The notes below the pieces were generated by a model. The model searched no databases. It was not told the origin of the DNA and saw nothing but the letters and a program-made list of their open reading frames with translations. 64,000 nucleotides of DNA, from positions 62,001 to 126,000 of the forward strand of contig CAZFIV010000005.1 in the NCBI GenBank assembly GCA_964519665.1, given 5' to 3'. This document shows positions 8,607 to 16,754 of this stretch, one piece after another; the stretch's first letter is position 1, and the number at the start of each line of letters is the position of its first letter. This DNA comes from JANQQN01 sp964519665. Its GTDB lineage: Bacteria; Myxococcota; Kuafuiibacteriia; Kuafuiibacteriales; Kuafuiibacteriaceae. The position numbers and the translations under genes were made by a program.

Positions 8607-9692
8607 CTAGGGGAGGCGGATGCGAGAGACCGTGAACGACGTAACGTCTTCTTCGATCTCGTCACCGGCGGTGTCGGTCAACGGCAGGGCGAGGTTGGTC
8701 ACGTAGATGAACTTGCCGACGAGCACCGTGCTCGCGGGGAACAGGAGCGCGCGCGGCTGGCCGTCGACGATGCCACGGTTGGCGCCGAGGACGTGGGTGA
8801 CCCGGCCGGAGGCATCGAGACCGATCAATTGATCGGACTGGTTGGCGGCCACCCACAGGGTGCCGTTCGCGAAGACCAGGCCATCGGCGCCGTTGATGCT
8901 CTCAGAGAACACCGCGACCGTTTGGGTCGCGAGGTCGATCTTGAGGACGCGATCATCACCGGTGTTCGCGACGAACAACTCGGTCTCGTCGCTGTTCAGC
9001 GCCAGGCCGTTGGCGCCGAATGGCGGGAAGCCAGCGGTGAGCAAAAGCGGATCCTGAACCAGGGTTGTGACCTCGCACGGCGTGGTGCAGGTAGCCGCGT
9101 TTTCGATCGCGTAGACGGCGCCTTGGAAGGAGTCCGAGACATAGAGCGTGCCGTCGCTGCCGAAGGTCATGGCGTTCGGCGCCGGGAAACCGTTGCTGCC
9201 GAAGATGATCTGATCTTGGCTTCCGTCCGGGTTGCCTTCAAATCGATCGGAGGGCGCGCCGATGCTGGGCAGTTGGGCGACCGTCTCGGTCGGAGTGTCG
9301 GCCGTGAATTGGCCGGGGATGCGCTGGATCTCCGAAGCGCCGAAGTTGGCGATGTACAGGTTGTTGTCGTACTTGTTGAAGACCAGCCCGAGCAAAGGCG
9401 CACCGCCGAAATCCTTTTGGACTTCGAGACGTCCGGTGCGGCTGAAGCGGAGGAGTTGGTTGGCATTGGGACCGAAGTCGAACGTACCAACAAAGATTTG
9501 ACCCGATCTGGGGTCGGCCGCGATGCCTTCCGGGAATCGGACCTCCGACGGAAGGGTAGCGAACCGTCGCGCCGCTCTCGGACGGTTCGTAACTTCGAAT
9601 TCGCTGGATTCGTTTGCGGTCGCGGTTTCGGCGACCAAGGTCATTACCGAAGCAACCAGAGTTGCTGCCAACACCCCACGGAACAACGTCAT
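8607..9692 (-). CDS. exported SMP-30/NHL-type beta-propeller protein
   Basis: A 361-residue protein with a signal peptide (about 1-26) and a run of propeller blades. The blades show the recurrent pattern of a loop ending in GxxGIAxxxxGxIFVG, YIANFGASEIQRI, GTLYVSDSFQGAVYAI and ELFVANTGDDRVLKID, as in SMP-30/gluconolactonase and NHL proteins. The start at ATG 9692 lies downstream of GAGGGAG. Substrate and enzymatic activity cannot be read from the sequence; it could be a binding protein. It stands alone between a DUF445 gene and a 377-bp gap. Confidence 0.7.
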   Translation of the reverse strand: MTLFRGVLAATLVASVMTLVAETATANESSEFEVTNRPRAARRFATLPSEVRFPEGIAADPRSGQIFVGTFDFGPNANQLLRFSRTGRLEVQKDFGGAPLLGLVFNKYDNNLYIANFGASEIQRIPGQFTADTPTETVAQLPSIGAPSDRFEGNPDGSQDQIIFGSNGFPAPNAMTFGSDGTLYVSDSFQGAVYAIENAATCTTPCEVTTLVQDPLLLTAGFPPFGANGLALNSDETELFVANTGDDRVLKIDLATQTVAVFSESINGADGLVFANGTLWVAANQSDQLIGLDASGRVTHVLGANRGIVDGQPRALLFPASTVLVGKFIYVTNLALPLTDTAGDEIEEDVTSFTVSRIRLP

Positions 9693-10069
9693 AGACTTGA
9701 TTCTCCCTCGTCTCATCAAGCCGACAATCGACCTGACGATCCGACGCTTTCCATGCTCCCGTAAATCGGTCAAGAAGGCTTCGTGGCAGCAAAGACAACT
9801 CTTGGCAGCGAGTCGTGGTCGACCGGCTTACCCGTACGTTCGAGAGTCTCTTCAACGGAATGGGTGGCCCCCGAACGGTGCGTGGTCATCGGACCCCGAT
9901 GGTCTCGGGCGAAGCGGTCGACGACAGCCGCGATAGATCGGGTCGTCGCCCGTTCAGAAACCTGCTTCGTTCCCGGGACACTAGGTTCGACCAACCCTGG
10001 TCGTTTCGTCATGGCAGTCGGTCGAACCGAGCGTTGGGCGCGGTGAATCGGCGCTCTAGACTCCAAGCT
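9693..10069. other. 377-bp intergenic region, no gene seen
   Basis: The region separates a divergent pair, the propeller gene and a small exported-protein gene. All frames are broken or composed of low-quality antisense-like sequence. It presumably contains both promoters, but I see no convincing repeats, RNA or recognisable box. Confidence 0.5.
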
Positions 10070-10405
10070 ATGAACCGATCGGACTTGATGCGTCTGGTGT
10101 GGTGCCTGCTGGTGCCACCGTTGTGCATCGCAGCGGCACCGCCGGCCGGCGATTCGAAGTCCGCCGAGGGATCAAAGGCAGAGCGCAAGAGCTACGGATA
10201 TCGAGAGATCAGGCGCGCAAAATCGGGCGGCCGGACCCGACCCGCTCTCGAGGCGCGCTTCCTATCGGGGACGCTGCTGACGAAGGATGTGATGGGCGTC
10301 TGGAGCGAAGTTCCGAGCGGCGCTACTCTGTATACCGGCGAGAACGTGGCGCTCCAGGTCGAGCTCGCGCGACGGCGCCAGCCAAAGATGGCATCGCCTT
10401 CTTAG
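10070..10405 (+). CDS. small exported protein of unknown function, possibly truncated
   Basis: A 111-residue product from ATG 10070 begins with a clear signal peptide (LMRLVWCLLVPPLCIAAAPP) and continues with a charged mature part ending in a short beta-like segment, SGATLYTGENVALQVEL. The last dozen residues are basic and unlike what precedes them. Just after this point the +1 frame reads as plausible protein (DGIAFLEVFIHHQ), so a frameshift that shortened a longer protein is possible. I do not recognise the family. It converges on the second TIR-FGE gene with only 39 bp between. Confidence 0.45.
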   Translation: MNRSDLMRLVWCLLVPPLCIAAAPPAGDSKSAEGSKAERKSYGYREIRRAKSGGRTRPALEARFLSGTLLTKDVMGVWSEVPSGATLYTGENVALQVELARRRQPKMASPS

Positions 10406-10444
10406 AGGTCTTCATCCATCACCAGCGGCGAGGGTTCGAGCCGT

Positions 10445-12121
10445 TCACCGGCCGGTGGGGACCGGCCAAACGCAACGAAAACCGATCTCTGCGTCGCCGA
10501 ACTCGGCCGGAAACTTGGTGCGGGCGCCGGACCGGAGGTTGTCCGCGAGCAAGCGGCGGGTACCGCCCCGGACCACCCTCAGGTTGTCCCCGAGCGGTGA
10601 TGGTTCGGTGCGCACGGGGTCCTGGCACGGCTCGGCACAGCTTTCGTAGCGCTCGTCGAAGTGATCGAGAACCCACTCTCCGGCGTTGCCGGCCATGTGC
10701 TCGATGCCATCGGGCGTCGTGTCGAGACCGGCATCGCCGACGTCGGCAAGTTCGGTCCCCGACTCGGCGCAGGGGAGACCTTCGGCGCGAGCGAACACCG
10801 CGTGTCGGCAGGTCGGCTTGTCGTTGCCCCACGGAAACCGGCGGCCCTCCGAGCCTTTCGCTGCGCGCTCCCATTGCGCTTCGGTCGGCAGGTCGCCGCC
10901 CTTCGACTGACAGTAGGCCCGGGCCGCCCACCAGGTGAGGCCGGTGGCGGGGCGGCGCTGCTGCTCGGGAGCGGCTTGCAGAGTGGAAGGTCGGTCGTCG
11001 AAGACCTCGTACTGCAGACCGGGGTTGCGGTCGATGAACGCGAGCTTTCGCTCGCCCTTGCAGAGAATGCGAACCGGCCGGCTTGCCCCCTGAAAGAGGA
11101 CCGCTTTGACCGACAGAGGCCCGACCCCAGCCAGCCAGCGGGCGACCTCCGCGTTGCTGACTTCCGTCGCCGAGATGTCGAAGGTGCTGAGCTCGACCTG
11201 ACGGACAGGTTGCTCGCGATTGAAGAACGTGGGCTTGCACATCTCGTCGGGCTGCGGCGCTGATTCTGCACAGAGCTCGCGGGCCACCCGCTGCTCTTCG
11301 GCGGAGCTGCCCATGGAGAACGAGCCGCCGGGAATGCGCACGGCTCCCGGCCGGGCCAGCCCCCCTTCCCCCGCGGGAAAGAAGTACTTCGCGCCGACCA
11401 CGAGCGCGACGGCGACCACCGCGAAGATGAGGCCGTTGCCGATCAGCCACTTGGACGATAGGCGGCTACCGGGCGACGAAGCGGCGGCGGTCGCGGAGGC
11501 CGGCGTCTCTGAGGGCGTTGAGTCGACGTCAGGCCGGTCGGAGCTCGGCGTTACATCGGCTGCGGGCGGCGCTCTGGAAGACGCACCGACGCTCACCGGC
11601 GGGTCGGCCGCCGTGGTTCGGTCGGCCGACATCATCCGTTCGGCGATCGCCTTGGCGAGCCGGTTGATCTCGATGCTGAAGTCCTGGTCGACGTCTTGAT
11701 AGGCCTGAAAGCGAGTCCAGTCGACGTGCTGATATTTGGCGAGCCTCGCGATCAGAGGATCATCGCTGTCGACTGAGTAACCCGCGAACTCGACGAACAC
11801 CAACGGCATGATGTGGGGTGCCCGCTCGCGCTCGGATTCCTTGTCGAGGAAGGTCTCCACCTCGTAGCGGCAGTGGTCGCTGGCGAAGAAGCTGGGGGTG
11901 ATCACCGGAATCAGGAAGGCAGCTTGGTCGAGCGCGCGGGCGAGCATCCGCTGCCAGTCGTCGCCTGTCCGGATGTTGTTTGTATCTTGAAAGACGACCT
12001 CGCGGGCTCCGAGGTGCATGGCCAGCCGACGATCCAGGGTATCGCGGACCTTGGTCAGAAGGCCCCCCGAGTGCTCGTCATCCGGTCGGCGGTAGCTGAA
12101 GAAAACGGTTGTCCCCGACAT
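10445..12121 (-). CDS. TIR domain - transmembrane - FGE-sulfatase protein
   Basis: A 558-residue protein. Residues 1-145 are a TIR domain with FFSYRR, a VFQDTNNIRTGDDW loop and SDHCRYEVETF containing the conserved glutamate of the TIR active site. A Pro/Ser/Thr-rich linker and one membrane helix (about 228-250) lead to an FGE-sulfatase domain (about 265-556) with IPGGSFSMGS, LPTEAQWERAAKG, GNAGEWVLD, RGGTRR and GFRCVW. The cysteines expected after RGG in true formylglycine-generating enzymes are absent. The start is ATG 12121, preceded by AGGACAGG. It is a paralogue of the gene at the window start, in one-FGE form. Confidence 0.85.
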   Translation of the reverse strand: MSGTTVFFSYRRPDDEHSGGLLTKVRDTLDRRLAMHLGAREVVFQDTNNIRTGDDWQRMLARALDQAAFLIPVITPSFFASDHCRYEVETFLDKESERERAPHIMPLVFVEFAGYSVDSDDPLIARLAKYQHVDWTRFQAYQDVDQDFSIEINRLAKAIAERMMSADRTTAADPPVSVGASSRAPPAADVTPSSDRPDVDSTPSETPASATAAASSPGSRLSSKWLIGNGLIFAVVAVALVVGAKYFFPAGEGGLARPGAVRIPGGSFSMGSSAEEQRVARELCAESAPQPDEMCKPTFFNREQPVRQVELSTFDISATEVSNAEVARWLAGVGPLSVKAVLFQGASRPVRILCKGERKLAFIDRNPGLQYEVFDDRPSTLQAAPEQQRRPATGLTWWAARAYCQSKGGDLPTEAQWERAAKGSEGRRFPWGNDKPTCRHAVFARAEGLPCAESGTELADVGDAGLDTTPDGIEHMAGNAGEWVLDHFDERYESCAEPCQDPVRTEPSPLGDNLRVVRGGTRRLLADNLRSGARTKFPAEFGDAEIGFRCVWPVPTGR

Positions 12122-12247
12122 CGCGATTGCCTGTCCTGTGCACTCGTGGCCCAACCGGGACACTAGCATCGAGACGGACGGTAGTCATCCGTACCTTCTT
12201 GTTCGGTGAAGGTCCCCACGTCCTGGGACTTCGCGTATGCTCGAGTC

Positions 12248-12556
12248 ATGATCGTCAAGGTCAACGTCGATGGGCCCCATGTAGAAGTGCTCGAACCCGA
12301 CGTCCTCAACAAGTTCCACGTGGCTTCCGACGGTGACACCGCGGCCACGGTCGCGGCGCTCGGCGACGCGGGCCGCGCAGCTGACAAGATCGACCATATA
12401 TGGGTCCGGATCGATGCGGTGCGCGCTCTCGTGGCGGGCCAGGTCGATGAAGGGTGGGGCCAGCGATTCGACGAGATGATCGCGTTTGCGGGGCAGCATG
12501 GCTGGGTCGACGAGGCGGGAACCCACGTCATGGCCCACGTCGAACCCCGGTCCTGA
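12248..12556 (+). CDS. conserved-type hypothetical protein, 102 residues
   Basis: A compact 102-residue acidic protein starting MIVKVNVDGPHVEVLEP, with a strand-rich first half and a helical middle (DAVRALVAGQVDEGWGQRFDEM), ending AHVEPRS. It has no signal or membrane segment. The smooth amphipathic pattern and lack of rare codons support a real gene. I recall similar small proteins of unknown function in Actinobacteria, but could not check this. It is divergent from the TIR-FGE gene and converges on the DinB gene, 14 bp from its stop. Confidence 0.6.
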   Translation: MIVKVNVDGPHVEVLEPDVLNKFHVASDGDTAATVAALGDAGRAADKIDHIWVRIDAVRALVAGQVDEGWGQRFDEMIAFAGQHGWVDEAGTHVMAHVEPRS

Positions 12557-12570
12557 GTCGGCGGGCGGCG

Positions 12571-13785
12571 TCAGCCGTGTTTCGCGCCGAGGGCTCTTCG
12601 AACGCTATCGTACCCGAAGCGGGCCCGGATCTCATCGATGGTGTGGTTGAGCGCGTCCGGACCGGGCATGAGAGTCAGCTGCCGGTCGAGTGAGAGGTTC
12701 GATAACGCAACTCCGAGCAATCGAACCCGCATTGTCGACTGTCGAGCTCGGCCATAGAGCTGCCGGACGGCTCGATGGACCCGGTCCTCGTCATCGGTGG
12801 GCTCGATCGTTTTCGACCGGGTGATCGTGCGAAAGTCGGTATACCGCAGCTTGACGGAGACCGTTTTCGCTTTGACCCCTCGTTTTCGGGCCCGCCAACA
12901 CACGCGCTCCGAGAGCGCGCACAGCATCGATGAGATGACCCGGTGGTCGCCGACGTCTTCGCGAAACGTCCGTTCATTTGAAATACTCCCGATGACGCCG
13001 CCGTCGCGGTCGAACTCTTGAAACGCGGGCCGTTCCCGTCCGAGCCTGGTGAGGCCTTCGCCGCGGGCTCTGGCTCGGACCGATTCGGCCCAGGCCCCGA
13101 CGACCGGGCGTAACTCGGCGACCGACATTTGCGCGAGCTGACCGAGGGTTGCGATCCTGCGTTCGGCGAGCCGGGCCTCGGTGACCGGTCCGATACCCGG
13201 AAGCTTGCGAACGGACAGGGGGGCCAGGATTCGGGGTTCATCGCCCGCTGCGATCAGCACCACCCCGGCCGGTTTGGCGAGCCCGCAGGCGATCTTGGCG
13301 GTCGACCGAGTGGTCGCGATCCCGGCGCTCGCTGGCAGACCGATCTCGTCTCGGATCGTTCGGACCATCGTCCCCACGACGCGATGGATGGTCTCGTCCC
13401 CCGGTTCGTCCGGCGAGTCTCGGTACAGGCGCTCGCATCCCTCGAAGCTCATGTACATCTCGTCGATACTGGCCACCTGGATCTCCGGACTGAAACGAGC
13501 GGCGATCGCTCTCACTTGCCGAGCGTACGGTTCGTAGACGCCGTGGCGGGTGGGCAGAAAGATCGCGTGGGGCGCGAGCCGAGTAGCGTCGGTCAGCGAC
13601 ATGCCCGACCGCACCCCCAAGCGCCGAACCTCGTAGCTGCAGGCGGTGACCACCCCACGCTGGCCTGGGCGGCCGCCCACGATCACCGGCTGACCGTCGA
13701 GAGCTGGATTCAGGAGCCGTTCGACCGACACGAAGAATGTGTCGAGATCAAGGCAGCAGATCCGGGGCCGCGGGCGGTCCAGCAT
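12571..13785 (-). CDS. dinB: Y-family DNA polymerase IV
   Basis: A 404-residue translesion polymerase. The N-terminal metal-binding motif reads CCLDLDTFFVSVE and the second reads ASIDEMYMSF. The VVTACSYEVRRLGVRSGM segment, the SAGIATTRSTAKIACGLAKP fingers/palm segment and the KLPGIGPVTEARL helix-hairpin-helix are all present. The little-finger domain occupies about 250-400. The C-terminus shows no clear beta-clamp motif. The start at ATG 13785 removes an unlike 39-residue extension. Expected role: error-prone bypass of DNA lesions. No LexA box was identified. Confidence 0.9.
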   Translation of the reverse strand: MLDRPRPRICCLDLDTFFVSVERLLNPALDGQPVIVGGRPGQRGVVTACSYEVRRLGVRSGMSLTDATRLAPHAIFLPTRHGVYEPYARQVRAIAARFSPEIQVASIDEMYMSFEGCERLYRDSPDEPGDETIHRVVGTMVRTIRDEIGLPASAGIATTRSTAKIACGLAKPAGVVLIAAGDEPRILAPLSVRKLPGIGPVTEARLAERRIATLGQLAQMSVAELRPVVGAWAESVRARARGEGLTRLGRERPAFQEFDRDGGVIGSISNERTFREDVGDHRVISSMLCALSERVCWRARKRGVKAKTVSVKLRYTDFRTITRSKTIEPTDDEDRVHRAVRQLYGRARQSTMRVRLLGVALSNLSLDRQLTLMPGPDALNHTIDEIRARFGYDSVRRALGAKHG

Positions 13786-13912
13786 ACCGAACCTGAAAAT
13801 CTGTTCATATTCGGGCGAGGTCAAGCGGGAGGCCGCGCCCGCGAGTCCTGTCGCGGCTGGTGACGTAGGGGCTCCCCGAGTGACCGGCGGACTGGCCGCC
13901 ACGGCTCCCGCA

Positions 13913-14983
13913 ATGGTAATTCCGCACCGGTCCCCGATGCTCCCGGCGAGCCCGCAAACACCTCCGCCCGCCGATCGCGGACCTCGGCCCGGCCGTCGCG
14001 CCGGCGACGGTACGGTTCTGCACGAAGTATGGACCGAAGACGGGGTTCGGTTGGTGCTGACCGAGTACGCGACCGGGCCGCGATCCGTGGACGGACCGGT
14101 TTTTCTGTTGGTCGCTGGTTTCGCGCAGAATCGCCGCGCTTTTCTAGAGGGCCCACTTCCGGCCGCCCTCGCCGATAGGGGCGCTCGGGTCTACATTGGA
14201 GAGCTGCGGGGCCACGGACGGAGTCGCGGTGAGCAGAGGCCGCCCCGCTGGACGATCGAGGGTCACGTCCGCTACGACCTGCCGACGCTCGTCGAGGGCG
14301 TTCGGTGCCGAACTGGCGCCGAGCGCCTCCATTACGTCGGCCACTCCATGGGGGGGCTATTGGCCCTGGCGTGGTTGGCCGACGATCCCCCGCTCGCTTC
14401 GCTCAGTACGATGGCCGCGCCGCTCCGGATCGGCAGCGACCGGCCGATCGTACCGCTGGCCGCGGCGGCGGCGGGCCTCCTAAACGCAGTGCGGCCGTGG
14501 CGGGAGGTTCCCATGGGCTCATGCTTGGGAATGCTCTCCAAGGTGCTTTCGGCGACCGATCCCAACCTCGCGGTCCGCTGGTTGCAGCGATTTACGGCGC
14601 TCGCCAACCCTCGCCACGCCCCTTCGGATGCGCTGGAGCGGATCTTGGCGAACGCCGACCCCGAGTCGCCGGCGGTGTTTGGAGCCCTGTTGAAAATGGC
14701 GGTCACTGGGCAGCCCATACTCGCTGGGTACGACCTGGCGGAAAACGGCCGCCGCACGTCTCTGCCGTGGGTGGCGATCCATGGAGAGCTCGACGTGTTC
14801 GCGCCTCCTTCATCCGTTAGGGGTCTGCTCGACGAAACCCACGCCGGTCCGAGATGGCGCCTGGACGTGGCCGGCTCGACTCACGTCGACGTGGCGGTGG
14901 GTTATCATATCGACGCCCTCGTCGATCGATGGTGGCCGCTGCTGTTCGGCGGTGTCGCTTTGGGTCGCCGGAAATCCGGTTGA
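13913..14983 (+). CDS. alpha/beta hydrolase (monoacylglycerol lipase-like)
   Basis: A 356-residue protein with an alpha/beta hydrolase core. The oxyanion strand reads VFLLVAGFAQNRRAF, the nucleophile elbow is VGHSMGG, the acid sits in IHGELDVFAPP and the histidine in GSTHVDVAVG. The order and spacing fit serine hydrolases of lipids or esters. The N-terminal 40 residues are Pro/Arg-rich and the start is uncertain (ATG 13913 or 13937). It is divergent from dinB and upstream of tRNA-Leu. The substrate is unknown. Confidence 0.8.
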   Translation: MVIPHRSPMLPASPQTPPPADRGPRPGRRAGDGTVLHEVWTEDGVRLVLTEYATGPRSVDGPVFLLVAGFAQNRRAFLEGPLPAALADRGARVYIGELRGHGRSRGEQRPPRWTIEGHVRYDLPTLVEGVRCRTGAERLHYVGHSMGGLLALAWLADDPPLASLSTMAAPLRIGSDRPIVPLAAAAAGLLNAVRPWREVPMGSCLGMLSKVLSATDPNLAVRWLQRFTALANPRHAPSDALERILANADPESPAVFGALLKMAVTGQPILAGYDLAENGRRTSLPWVAIHGELDVFAPPSSVRGLLDETHAGPRWRLDVAGSTHVDVAVGYHIDALVDRWWPLLFGGVALGRRKSG

Positions 14984-15020
14984 CATCGTACATGGCAGAC
15001 CGTAACAACGTCTGCCCGAC

Positions 15021-15104
15021 GCGGAAGTGGCGGAATTGGTAGACGCGCAGGATTCAGGTTTCTGTGGGCTTATGCCCGTGAGAGTTCGATTCTCTCCTTT
15101 CGCA
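15021..15104 (+). tRNA. tRNA-Leu(CAG)
   Basis: An 84-nt cloverleaf. The acceptor arms GCGGAAG and CTTTCGC pair with one G-U and are followed by discriminator A. The D-arm region reads TGGCGGAATTGGTAGACGC, the anticodon stem CAGGA/TTCTG encloses TTCAGGT with anticodon CAG, the long variable arm GGGC-TTAT-GCCC is typical of class II leucine tRNAs, and the T arm is GAGAG-TTCGATT-CTCTC. CCA is not encoded. Confidence 0.95.
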
Positions 15105-15601
15105 AAGTCGAAGTCGTTCAGGTCAACGTCAAAGCCATCCGGAAGACACTGAGCTTCCCACCCGACGTTTCAGACGTTCCGTTTAAATGGTCCGTACGGT
15201 CCGTACACCTGGTCCGTAGGCCTGGTCGATGGATGGTTCCGGATGCCCCGCGTTCTGCGTGGGCGGTGGGGATCGTTGTCCATAGGTTTTTTCATTCGTT
15301 CAGTTTGCTTGACGATCGCTGCGACTGAAGCATACATAGGCGTCAAAGTATGACGTCATCGGGAGTGCGGTCGGGGCGGCTTTGGAGTTTGCGGCGAGTC
15401 GTCGATTCTGGCGCGTCTGACTACTCGTGCCCGGCGGTGCGCTCCGGTGTAGGCCCGGCCCACCGGACCTTCCCGCGGCCTCGTTCCTGTCATCTGGAAC
15501 ACCCGGGCCGTCTTGATAGCCACGGTCACAGTCCTGGTCACGGTGTTGTGTACGGCGGCACCCGACCTCCTTGGTGGGACGGAGCCTTTCGCTCCGACCA
15601 G
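15105..15601. other. 497-bp region after tRNA-Leu, no gene seen
   Basis: The only structure I see is a cluster of short direct repeats (15189-15218). The upstream in-frame extension of the next gene does not look like protein. There is no integrase fragment, no repeated tRNA 3' end and therefore no sign of an integrated element at this tRNA. Confidence 0.5.
15189..15218. repeat. three copies of GGTCCGTA
   Basis: GGTCCGTAC occurs twice back to back (15189-15206) and GGTCCGTA again at 15211-15218; the junction of the first two forms the palindrome CCGTACGG. It may be a binding site cluster or a replication slippage product. Confidence 0.6.
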
Positions 15602-16747
15602 ATGGCGAACTTCGCCTTCGAGAATGAGTCCTTTGTTGGGGTCGATGCCGCCCGAGTGTGGCCGGCGCCGGCGGCGGTGGTCGATGCGCTTCGCCAGGCT
15701 CGCCGAGTGGTCACCATCGGCCACGCCCCCCCCGATGGCGACTGCGTAGGGGCTGCGTTGGGCCTGGCGCGGGGGCTGAGAGAACTCGGACGCGAGGCTC
15801 ACGCGATCGTCGATGCGGCCTTGCCGGCCGGACTGCACGGTCTCGGGCAGCAAGGCGACTTGCACCGCGGTCCCCCGCCATTCGATCCGGACGTCGTGGT
15901 GCTGGTCGACGTCGCGCAAGCCGATCGGATCGGCGGTGCGCGGGACTTGGTTGCGAAGGCTCCGGCGGTCGTCGTCATCGACCACCATCGGGTCGCCGCT
16001 ACCGCGAGCGAGCTGGGGATCTGTGAAACGACACCGCTGACCACCTGGATCGAGGACCGGTGCGACGCCGCGAGCCTGATGGTGGCGTCGGTGCTCGAAG
16101 CCTTGGGAGGAGCTCCGAACGGATGGGCCGACGAGTGGGCCGACGTCGCGGCGCCCCTAGCGGCAGGCATCGCCACCGACACGCAGTGGTTTCGGGCTCC
16201 ACGGGCGCAGCTTCAAAGCCTGGCGGTGTTCAAGTGTTTGCTCGACGGCGATATCAACGCTTTCGAGGCGCTCGAAGCCATTCTCGGGCACCCGTTACCG
16301 CCGACGGTCACCGCAACCCTAGCCGAAGAGCTCGCCATGACCATCATCCGGCACGGCCCGGCGACCGTCGCCGAGCTCGTGGTCGCCCACCGCGGGCGTG
16401 AGCGAGCGCTCCGAGGAGCCCAGGCGCGCGATGCGCGAGTGACGGTCGAAGACGTGAGCGGCTACCTGATGGACCGACTCGACCGCCTAGCGCTCAAGCA
16501 TCACATCGCCGTGCTTCTCCAAGAAGAACGCGAGGGACGGGTTCGCGTGTCGGTCCGGTCTCGTTGCGACCACGAAGCGGTGGAGCTGGCCACCCGACTG
16601 GGTGGCGGAGGGCGTCGCGGGGTCGCCGGCGCGACGGTCCGGGGGACCCTGTTTTACGTTCAAGCCGAGGTGCGTCGGCAGGTGGCCGCAGTCGTGGGCT
16701 CCCACCGCAGTTCGAGCACGGACCAGTGGGCGCCCCCAGTGTTATAG
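15602..16747 (+). CDS. DHH-family phosphoesterase, NrnA-like oligoribonuclease / pAp phosphatase
   Basis: A 381-residue protein with DHH motifs: PPDGDCVGAALGL (motif I), a VLVDVAQADRIG segment, VVVIDHHRVA (the DHH signature) and AGIATDTQWF (motif IV-like). A C-terminal DHHA1 domain ends in GGGGRRGVAGATVRG, where most relatives have histidine in the GGGH segment and this one has Arg. The family degrades nano-RNA and pAp. The start at ATG 15602 is the first that gives normal N-terminal protein. The kinase gene follows after 7 bp, so the two are probably cotranscribed. Confidence 0.82.
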   Translation: MANFAFENESFVGVDAARVWPAPAAVVDALRQARRVVTIGHAPPDGDCVGAALGLARGLRELGREAHAIVDAALPAGLHGLGQQGDLHRGPPPFDPDVVVLVDVAQADRIGGARDLVAKAPAVVVIDHHRVAATASELGICETTPLTTWIEDRCDAASLMVASVLEALGGAPNGWADEWADVAAPLAAGIATDTQWFRAPRAQLQSLAVFKCLLDGDINAFEALEAILGHPLPPTVTATLAEELAMTIIRHGPATVAELVVAHRGRERALRGAQARDARVTVEDVSGYLMDRLDRLALKHHIAVLLQEEREGRVRVSVRSRCDHEAVELATRLGGGGRRGVAGATVRGTLFYVQAEVRRQVAAVVGSHRSSSTDQWAPPVL

Positions 16748-16754
16748 TTGGGTC

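Noticed and set aside
30..12121. Diversity-generating retroelement around the FGE domains
   Set aside because: No reverse transcriptase and no template/variable repeat pair is seen in the window.
13739..13912. Upstream start of the alpha/beta hydrolase overlapping dinB
   Set aside because: It would overlap the dinB start by about 47 bp and lacks protein-like composition; ATG 13913 is more natural.
15021..15601. tRNA-Leu as the attachment site of an integrated element
   Set aside because: No duplicated tRNA 3' end, no integrase and no compositional break were seen nearby.
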